Positions 56,176 to 64,000 of a DNA stretch of 64,000 bases are shown one piece after another. The position numbers and the translations under genes were made by a program. The stretch comes from Symsagittifera roscoffensis (Eukaryota > Xenacoelomorpha > Acoela > Convolutidae): assembly GCF_963678635.1 (NCBI RefSeq), contig NC_087064.1:21192509-21256508 (forward strand), read 5' to 3'. A model generated the notes under the pieces. It did not search any database, was not told where the DNA came from, and worked only from the letters and a program-made list of their open reading frames with translations. Position 1 is the stretch's first letter. The number at the start of each line of letters is the position of its first letter.

Positions 56176-56373
56176 GTGCAATAAGCCCTCAAACACCTTC
56201 TAGAGCCTTGAGGGCACTACTCTACTCACAAGAGGTGGCAGCAAATCAGCTCGCATAGACAACAGATACACGGAAGCCTATGGTCCACATGAGGTATTGC
56301 TGAATATGGATGGAATAAACATCTACACGAAAACCATGATAACGTGTGATGAAGATCTAGCCGGACAAATTAC

Positions 56374-56730
56374 GTGGGTAGAGAAGAACTAAAAGTGAGA
56401 TCGATTGGACACTGTGTTAATTTAGAAGAAGATGCAATGCATATCGGTACCAAGGCAGATGTATCTGCTCACGTACTAGACATAAGCGGAAAGAAGACAC
56501 AACTGCGTGGGTTATTTGACCAAGGAGCAGTCTTGAGCGTCATACCAATCGAAACCTGGAAGAGAATGGGCTTCGACAGAGATGACTTGATAGATTCGAG
56601 AATACGGCTGTCAGCAGCGAACAAGGGGCCGCTGCGGGTAATAGGCAGGACACCAATATTAGCCCTAAACATGGGGGAACGCAATTTGTGGATGAGCTTT
56701 CTCGTGGTGGAGAATTTAGATGAGTCTCCA
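56374..56730 (+). pseudogene. Element C retropepsin, copy 1
   Basis: Frame with KTQLRGLFDQGAVLSVIPIE (Asp at residue 49), then LRVIGRTPILALNMGERN and FLVVENLDES. L-F-D-x-G-A followed by a hydrophobic strand and a later I-G-R block is the retropepsin fold; the residue after the catalytic Asp is Gln rather than Thr/Ser. The frame ends where the captured serine-protease fragment begins, so RT, RNase H and integrase are absent. Confidence 0.75.
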
Positions 56731-56900
56731 TGAGGGCGCGTGGAATACCAGCCTCTGTTAATTACATCTTGGTAGCCCCGAACCCGCAAACTCCCAGTGT
56801 CACACTGTTAGGGGGGTATCTGCTGTCACAGAGCGAAAATATTCTCTCACGAGGAATCGCATCTTCTGTTTTGATCAGTGCAATGTCATACTGCAATGTC
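56727..56900 (-). pseudogene. Captured serine-protease exon fragment, copy 1
   Basis: About 170 bp nearly identical to 48263-48433 (exon with YDIALIKTEDAIP), differing by a few bases; a TAA stands where that copy has TGA. It is antisense to the retroelement. The junctions are gtctccatgag on the gag-pol side and atgtcatactgca on the leader side. Confidence 0.85.
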
Positions 56901-56907
56901 ATATTTT

Positions 56908-57170
56908 TGGTTACAAAAAGACGACATTGGTCTCCTTTGAATTTTGGGTGTACTTGTCCTTCTGTTTTTTTTATCATTTTTCTCACTTAGATTTTTTAAG
57001 TTTTTGGATCTAATTTAATTGGGTTCTGACGAATTGGAGATCATAAGACATTTGCTAACAAGTCGTGTTTCGACTTGCATCGGATTAATAAAGGGAAGGT
57101 AATTTCAGGGGGGGGGGTAGTAGGTAAAATTTTGATTAGTAGGATTGGGTTTTGGGTGGACTTTTTAGTT
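56908..57170 (+). repeat. Element C leader copy 2
   Basis: Repeat of 53128-53390, here beginning TGGTTACAAAAAGACGAC, with a G run near 57107. Confidence 0.8.
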
Positions 57171-58075
57171 CTAGAGCTCAAGAGGTGGTACTGGTGACAG
57201 TGACCTAAGAGCCCCAACACGCAGGAACAGGAGATCCGGCTGTCTCAACACCCATGAACAAGAGACCCGACTGTCCCAACACCAGGGAACAAGAGATCTG
57301 ACTTCCCAACCCCGAGGAACAACAGATCCGACTGTCTCAATCTTTGTTAGAGGGGTCTTGAGACAGTTCGAGGTGTCCCAACCCTTGTGCGGGAGGTCTT
57401 GGGACAATGCGAAGTGTCACAACACTTAAGCGAGAAGTCCTTGGACAGCGCGAAGTGCCCCAACACTTGCGCAGGAGGTCTTGGGACAGTACGAAGTGTC
57501 CCAACACTTGTGCTAGGGGTCTTAGGACAGTACGAAGTGTCCCAAACACATGTGCGAGGGATTCTGGGACAGTACGAAGTGTCCCAACACTTGAGCTAAG
57601 ACTCCTAGGAGGGTTCAGAAAAAGTCCTTGGACAGTACGAAGTGTCCCAACACTTGAGCGAAGGGTCCTAGGAGGGTTCAGAAAAGTCCTGGGATAGTAA
57701 CGAAGTGTCCCAACACTTGAGCGAAGGGTCCTAGGAGGGTTCAGAAAAGTCCTGGGACAGTAACGAAGTGTCCCAACACTTGAGCGAAGGGTACTAGGAG
57801 GGTCAGAAAAGTCCTGGGACAGTAACGAAGTGTCCCAACACTTGAGCGAAGGGTCCTAGGAGGGTTCAGAAAAGTCCTGGGATAGTAACTAAGTGTCCCA
57901 ACACTTGAGCGAAGGGTCCTAGGAGGGTTCAGAAAAGTCCTGGGACAGTAACGAAGTGTCCCAACACTTGAGCGAAGGGTCCTAGGAGGGTTCAGAAAAG
58001 TCCTGGGACAATAACGAAGTGTCCCAACACTTGAGCGAAGGGTCCTAGGAGGGTTCAAAAAAGTCCTGGGAAAGT
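57171..58075. repeat. Minisatellite array 1: 42-bp then 63-bp monomers
   Basis: After a preamble of related units (57171-57340), ~42-bp units (57340-57600) repeat 'gggacagt-cgaagtgtccc' and 'caacacttg'. From about 57604 the units are 63 bp, with an added ~21-bp block (cctaggagggttcagaaaa). About seven of these 63-bp units are present. Each unit carries the inverted pair GGGACA..TGTCCC. Confidence 0.9.
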
Positions 58076-58265
58076 ATTAAAGCATCCCAGAACTAGAACG
58101 AAGATTTAGAAGAAAACTTCATTCTCAGCATCTTAAAACTGGAAAATGATTTAGATTCAAAACTGATTCAGACTAAGTTCGACTAATTTAGCTTTTATTA
58201 AATTAAAAAAAAAAGTTTTTTTTTTTTTTATAATTGCAATCGGATTTTACGATAGGGCCTTGTAA
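58076..58265. other. Array-end sequence of element C
   Basis: The array ends in 'gtattaaagcatcccagaac' and an AT-rich stretch up to 'gggccttgtaaat'. The same 190 bp closes the second array at 62552-62743. Confidence 0.7.
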
Positions 58266-58458
58266 ATAAGCCCTCAAACACCTTCTAGAGCCTTGAGGGC
58301 ACTACTCTACTCACAAGAGGTGGCAGCAAATCAGCTCGCATAGACAACAGATACACGGAAGCCTATGGTCCACATGAGGTATTGCTGAATATGGATGGAA
58401 TAAACATCTACACGAAAACCATGATAACGTGTGATGAAGATCTAGCCGGACAAATTAC

Positions 58459-58815
58459 GTGGGTAGAGAAGAACTAAAAGTGAGATCGATTGGACACTGT
58501 GTTAATTTAGAAGAAGATGCAATGCATATCGGTACCAAGGCAGATGTATCTGCTCACGTACTAGACATAAGCGGAAAGAAGACACAACTGCGTGGGTTAT
58601 TTGACCAAGGAGCAGTCTTGAGCGTCATACCAATCGAAACCTGGAAGAGAATGGGCTTCGACAGAGATGACTTGATAGATTCGAGAATACGGCTGTCAGC
58701 AGCGAACAAGGGGCCGCTGCGGGTAATAGGCAGGACACCAATATTAGCCCTAAACATGGGGGAACGCAATTTGTGGATGAGCTTTCTCGTGGTGGAGAAT
58801 TTAGATGAGTCTCCA
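58459..58815 (+). pseudogene. Element C retropepsin, copy 2
   Basis: Predicted protein identical to the copy at 56374-56730, with the same DQGA active-site motif and the same truncation. Confidence 0.75.
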
Positions 58816-58985
58816 TGAGGGCGCGTGGAATACCAGCCTCTGTTAATTACATCTTGGTAGCCCCGAACCCGCAAACTCCCAGTGTCACACTGTTAGGGGG
58901 GTATCTGCTGTCACAGAGCGAAAATATTCTCTCACGAGGAATCGCATCTTCTGTTTTGATCAGTGCAATGTCATACTGCAATGTC
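58812..58985 (-). pseudogene. Captured serine-protease exon fragment, copy 2
   Basis: Second copy of the fragment at 56727-56900, offset by 2,085 bp; part of the tandem duplication. Confidence 0.85.
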
Positions 58986-58992
58986 ATATTTT

Positions 58993-59255
58993 TGGTTACA
59001 AAAAGACGACATTGGTCTCCTTTGAATTTTGGGTGTACTTGTCCTTCTGTTTTTTTTATCATTTTTCTCACTTAGATTTTTTAAGTTTTTGGATCTAATT
59101 TAATTGGGTTCTGACGAATTGGAGATCATAAGACATTTGCTAACAAGTCGTGTTTCGACTTGCATCGGATTAATAAAGGGAAGGTAATTTCAGGGGGGGG
59201 GTAGTAGGTAAAATTTTGATTAGTAGGATTGGGTTTTGGGTGGACTTTTTAGTTC
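58993..59255 (+). repeat. Element C leader copy 3
   Basis: Third copy of the leader, with the G run one base shorter than in copy 2. Confidence 0.8.
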
Positions 59256-62200
59256 TAGAGCTCAAGAGGTGGTACTGGTGACAGTGACCTAAGAGCCCCA
59301 ACACGCAGGAACAGGAGATCCGGCTGTCTCAACACCCATGAACAAGAGACCCGACTGTCCCAACACCAGGGAACAAGAGATCTGACTTCCCAACCCCGAG
59401 GAACAACAGATCCGACTGTCTCAATCTTTGTTAGAGGGGTCTTGAGACAGTTCGAGGTGTCCCAACCCTTGTGCGGGAGGTCTTGGGACAATGCGAAGTG
59501 TCACAACACTTAAGCGAGAAGTCCTTGGACAGCGCGAAGTGCCCCAACACTTGCGCAGGAGGTCTTGGGACAGTACGAAGTGTCCCAACACTTGTGCTAG
59601 GGGTCTTAGGACAGTACGAAGTGTCCCAAACACATGTGCGAGGGATTCTGGGACAGTACGAAGTGTCCCAACACTTGAGCTAAGACTCCTAGGAGGGTTC
59701 AGAAAAAGTCCTTGGACAGTACGAAGTGTCCCAACACTTGAGCGAAGGGTCCTAGGAGGGTTCAGAAAAGTCCTGGGATAGTAACGAAGTAACCCAACAC
59801 TTGAGCGAAGGGTCCTAGGAGGGTTCAGAAAAGTCCTGGGACAGTAACGAAGTGTCCCAACACTTGAGCGAAGGGTACTAGGAGGGTCAGAAAAGTCCTG
59901 GGACAGTAACGAAGTGTCCCAACACTTGAGCGAAGGGTCCTAGGAGGGTTCAGAAAAGTCCTGGGATAGTAACTAAGTGTCCCAACACTTGAGCGAAGGG
60001 TCCTAGGAGGGTTCAGAAAAGTCCTGGGACAGTAACGAAGTGTCCCAACACTTGAGCGAAGGGTCCTAGGAGGGTTCAGAAAAGTCCTGGGACAGTAACG
60101 AAGTGTCCCAACACTTGAGCGAAGGGTCCTAGGAGGGTTCAGAAGAGTCCTGGGATAGTAACTAAGTGTCCCAACACTTGAGCAAGGGTCCTAGGAGGGT
60201 TCAGAAAAGTCCTGGGACAGTACGAAGTGTCCCAACACTTGAGCGAAGGGTCCTAGGAGGGTTCAGAAAAGTCCTGGGATAGTAACGAAGTGTCCCAACA
60301 CTTGAGCGAAGGGTCCTAGGAGGGTTCAGAAAAGTCCTGGGACAGTAACGAAGTGTCCCAACACTTGAGCGAAGGGTACTAGGAGGGTTCAGAAAAAGTC
60401 CGTGGACAGTACGAAGTGTCCCAACACTTGAGCGAAGGGTCCTAGGAGGGTTCAGAAAAGTCCTGGGATAGTAACGAAGTGTCCCAACACTTGAGCGAAG
60501 GGTTCTAGGAGGGTTCAGAAAAGTCCTGGGACAGTAACGAAGTGTCCCAACACTTGAGCGAAGGGTACTAGGAGGGTCAGAAAAGTCCTGGGACAGTAAC
60601 GAAGTGTCCCAGTGTCCCAACACTTGAGCGAAGGGTCCTAGGAGGGTTCAGAAAAGTCCTGGGATAGTAACTAAGTGTCCCAACACTTGAGCGAAGGGTC
60701 CTAGGAGGGTTCAGAAAAGTCCTGGGACAGTACGAAGTGTCCCAACACTTGAGCGAAGGGTCCTAGGAGGGTTCAGAAAAGTCCTGGGATAGTAACGAAG
60801 TGTCCCAACACTTGAGCGAAGGGTCCTAGGAGGGTTCAGAAAAGTCCTGGGATAGTAACGAAGTGTCCCAACACTTGAGCGAAGGGTCCTAGGAGGGTTC
60901 AGAAAAGTCCTGGGACAGTAACGAAGTGTCCCAACACTTGAGCGAAGGGTACTAGGAGGGTCAGAAAAGTCCTGGGACAGTAACGAAGTGTCCCAACACT
61001 TGAGCGAAGGGTCCTAGGAGGATTCAGAAAAGTCCTGGGATAGTAACTAAGTGTCCCAACACTTGAGCGAAGGGTCCTAGGAGGGTTCAGAAAAGTCCTG
61101 GGACAGTAACGAAGTGTCCCAACACTTGAGCGAAGGGTCCTAGGAGGGTTCAGAAAAGTCCTGGGACAATAACGAAGTGTCCCAACACTTGAGCGAAGGG
61201 TCCTAGGAGGGTTCAAAAAAGTCCTGGGATAGGAACGAAGTGTCCCAATACTTGAGCGAAGGGTCCTAGGAGGGTTCAGAAAAGTCCTGGGATAGTAACG
61301 AAGTGTCCCAACACTTGAGCGAAGGGTCCTAGGAGGGTTCAGAAAAGTCCTGGGACAGTAACGAAGTGTCCCAACACTTGAGCGAAGGGTCCTAGGAGGG
61401 TTCAGAAAAGTCCTGGGACAGTACGAAGTGTCCCAACACTTGAGCGAAGGGTCCTAGGAGGGTTCAGAAAAGTCCTGGGATAGTAACGAAGTGTCCCAAC
61501 ACTTGAGCGAAGGGTCCTAGGAGGGTTCAGAAAAGTCCTGGGATAGTAACGAAGTGTCCCAACACTTGAGCGAAGGGTCCTAGGAGGGTTCAGAAAAGTC
61601 CTGGGACAGTAACGAAGTGTCCCAACACTTGAGCGAAGGGTACTAGGAGGGTCAGAAAAGTCCTGGGACAGTAACGAAGTGTCCCAACACTTGAGCGAAG
61701 GGTCCTAGGAGGGTTCAGAAAAGTCCTGGGACAGTAACGAAGTGTCCCAACACTTGAGCGAAGGGTCCTAGGAGGGTTCAGAAAAGTCCTGGGACAATAA
61801 CGAAGTGTCCCAACACTTGAGCGAAGGGTCCTAGGAGGGTTCAAAAAAGTCCTGGGATAGTAACGAAGTGTCCCAACACTTGAGCGAAGGGTCCTAGGAG
61901 GGTTCAGAAAAGTCCTGGGATAGTAACGAAGTGTCCCAACACTTGAGCGAAGGGTCCTAGGAGGGTTCAGAAAAGTCCTGGGACAGTAACGAAGTGTCCC
62001 AACACTTGAGCGAAGGGTCCTAGGAGGGTTCAGAAAAGTCCTGGGACAGTACGAAGTGTCCCAACACTTGAGCGAAGGGTCCTAGGAGGGTTCAGAAAAG
62101 TCCTGGGATAGTAACGAAGTGTCCCAACACTTGAGCGAAGGGTCCTAGGAGGGTTCAGAAAAGTCCTGGGATAGTAACGAAGTGTCCCAACACTTGAGCG

Positions 62201-62551
62201 AAGGGTCCTATGAGGGTTCAGAAAAGTCCTGGGAAGTAACGAAGTGTCCCAACACTTGAGCGAAGGGTACTAGGAGGGTCAGAAAAGTCCTGGGACAGTA
62301 ACGAAGTGTCCCAACACTTGAGCGAAGGGTCCTAGGAGGATTCAGAAAAGTCCTGGGATAGTAACTAAGTGTCCCAACACTTGAGCGAAGTGTCCTAGGA
62401 GGGTTCAGAAAAGTCCTGGGACAGTAACGAAGTGTCCCAACACTTGAGCGAAGGGTCCTAGGAGGGTTCAGAAAAGTCCTGGGACAATAACGAAGTGTCC
62501 CAACACTTGAGCGAAGGGTCCTAGGAGGGTTCAAAAAAGTCCTGGGAAAGT
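59256..62551. repeat. Minisatellite array 2, expanded, about 45 monomers of 63 bp
   Basis: The same preamble and 42-bp units (59256-59690) lead into a long run of 63-bp units to 62551. Variant units (a 'gggtactaggagggtcag' form one base short; 'gggatagtaac'; 'cagtacgaag') recur in blocks, suggesting several rounds of segmental amplification. Because 63 is divisible by three the reverse strand shows long open frames of a 21-residue repeat, which I take as fortuitous. Confidence 0.9.
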
Positions 62552-62781
62552 ATTAAAGCATCCCAGAACTAGAACGAAGATTTAGAAGAAAACTTCATTC
62601 TCAGCATCTTAAAACTGGAAAATGATTTAGATTCAAAACTGATTCAGACTAAGTTCGACTAATTTAGCTTTTATTAAATTTTAAAAAAAAAGTTTTTTTT
62701 TTATAATTGCAATCGGATTTTACGATAGGGCCTTGTAAATATTGAAATTACAAAAAAAAAAGAAAATTGCATCTAAAAATC
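62552..62781. other. Array-end sequence and gag start region
   Basis: Repeat of 58076-58265, then 'attgaaattac' and an A-rich run up to the gag ATG at 62782. Confidence 0.6.
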
Positions 62782-64000
62782 ATGAAAAGAAATAGGGTAT
62801 CGATAACCGAAAGAAAAGCAACAGGACCAAAACAAAATCAAATCTCGTCGCAACGGAAAACAACACTATCAAATCCGAAAGTAATGAAAAAGAACAGTTC
62901 AGTAAACATGGTCAGTACAATAAGCGTAAAGGAGCATAAGGCCAAGGAGAGAGCAGAAGAAGAACCAATTGTACCGGCTAGAGAAACCGATCTTGAGACA
63001 CCAGGTCAGAGTATTGCGGGGTGGAAAAAAAGACGACGGAATCAGCACCAATGCCAAATGCAGAATAACATGAAAAAAAACGATAGAATTCTCACCAATT
63101 GACATTGTAGAAGACACAACAAGCAACACGCCGGAAGCGATAAAAGACGATTTTCAATCAAAAAGAACGTCGTTCACAGAGACGATTGCAGCGATTGTCG
63201 GGGAATGAAACCAAGAGAGAAAAAAGAGGTGATACCAATGACCGAGAAAAGCAAAACATTTGGAACAGTTTCAGCAAAACAACAGAGGCCAAACAAGACG
63301 AAGAGCTGGTCACACATGGAGCAACGGCTGACCAAGAAAAACTATTTTGCTTGAGCTGGGCGACTTGATGGCAAAGTTGGAGCTAATCGACAAGAAACTG
63401 AAGTACAGCGAGGAGGATTGCCAAGAGCTAAAAAGGGAAATACAATACAACAAGAATGAGAATCTAGACAACTGCTTCAACCTGGCAAGGGCGACGGAAG
63501 AAAAGCTACAGCAGATGTCAGACGAGGTAGAGGCTACCGACAAAGAGCAAGAGAAACATATCAAAAAGGATATGGAAGAAATGAAGCAACAGTACGACAC
63601 TGTGAATGACAAGTTGTGGAATCTAGAGACCAAAATGGACATTATGAGCAAAGACCAAGCTGAAAGTTCTTGTTCCATACAGTCAAAATTGGATGCTCTC
63701 TTGAGAAACACTATAGCACAGGACAAAATGGTAGCAGACAGACCACAAGGCACCAGAGTCGTTTTCATAGAACCGCAACGGAATAAACGGGAGTCTACGC
63801 CGTTACCCCGGTTGCAACGAGCACAGGGGCAGGGGAGACCAAGACCATTATGAAGGGTGGAACCTCAAACTCGACGAATGCGCCAGGGGACTCCAGCAAA
63901 CACGCTAATGTAGCACCTGACGCCATGACATGGGCGAGCACCTGGGAAAAGATGAACAGGACACTTGAAGCGTTCGCAACAAGGAACACAGACTCAAGTG
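62782..64000 (+). pseudogene. Element C gag, copy 2, runs off the window
   Basis: Repeats 53631-54950 with scattered differences. The ATG (62782) opens MKRNRVSITERKATG. The coiled-coil frame is 63347-63853 (LELIDKKLKYSEEDCQELKR) and the capsid-like frame is entered at the right edge (WASTWEKMNRTLEAFATRN). Two early frame changes (near 63000 and 63070) differ from copy 1, so each copy decayed on its own after duplication. The rest lies outside the window. Confidence 0.75.

Larger units (their letters stand above)
56181..60350 (+). repeat. Tandem duplication with 2,085-bp period
   Basis: 56181-58265 is followed directly by a second copy from 58266. The copies are almost identical (one G lost in the G run near 59205, scattered changes in the minisatellite) as far as the array, where the second copy is expanded. 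Each unit holds the gag end, retropepsin, a serine-protease fragment, the leader and the start of the minisatellite. Confidence 0.9.

Noticed and set aside
56730-56990. Plus-strand frames beginning MRARGIPASVN (also at 48266 and 58815)
   Set aside because: They are the antisense of the serine-protease exon fragments, whose protease reading is on the minus strand.
57741-62534. Long minus-strand open frames with a 21-residue repeat over the minisatellite
   Set aside because: The 63-bp period is a multiple of three, so any stop-free monomer gives an open frame. There is no start context, signal or neighbour supporting translation, and indels in variant units break the frames.

Overview
The window reads as a repeat-rich, AT-rich invertebrate metazoan nuclear genome. 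Genes are split by GT-AG introns of 0.2-2 kb. They include the tail of a nicotinic-receptor-like Cys-loop channel, an S1 serine protease and duplicated unidentified gene pieces. Most of the sequence is transposable: two Ty3/gypsy-type LTR retrotransposons, a third Gag/protease retroelement linked to a minisatellite, a Penelope-like fragment and several short non-autonomous element families. Arthropod or nematode is my best guess at phylum level. Nothing fixes the species, and I see no tRNA, rRNA or CRISPR.

Layout. 0.2-1 kb: last exons of a Cys-loop channel subunit (+). 2-8 kb: many copies of one ~530-bp repeat (called R1 here) and an inverted-repeat element. 8.7-13.4 kb: a chymotrypsin-fold protease on the minus strand whose five exons join in phase, its introns filled with hAT-type and R1 insertions. 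14.2-16.6 kb and 24.7-26.3 kb: two diverged paralogous copies (P1, P2) of an unidentified minus-strand gene, both damaged. Between them sits a complete gypsy insertion (element A, 17,009-24,147) with LTRs and a 5-bp target duplication.

26.3-44.7 kb: a 16.6-kb minus-strand gypsy-like element (element B) with 333-bp LTRs, gag, protease, reverse transcriptase, integrase, a probable envelope glycoprotein and further open frames on both sides of the envelope. It is decayed (stops, an RT-RNase H deletion, a 273-bp internal inversion). Extra LTR-spacer-LTR copies lie on both flanks.

44.8-52 kb: host remnants, a hAT-type element with a perfect 8-bp duplication, a protease pseudogene with three in-frame stops, an R1 copy, a pair of 562-bp direct repeats and a GIY-YIG piece of a Penelope-like element. 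52.9-64 kb: a retroelement (element C) whose leader contains a minisatellite growing from ~42-bp to 63-bp monomers. A 2,085-bp unit (gag end, retropepsin, a captured serine-protease exon, leader, minisatellite) is tandemly duplicated, and its second minisatellite is expanded to about 3 kb.

Functionally, only the channel tail and the 8.7-13.4 kb protease look like candidate working host genes. Everything else is mobile DNA, its relics or pseudogenes. Splice sites, family calls and similarities were judged by eye from the sequence.
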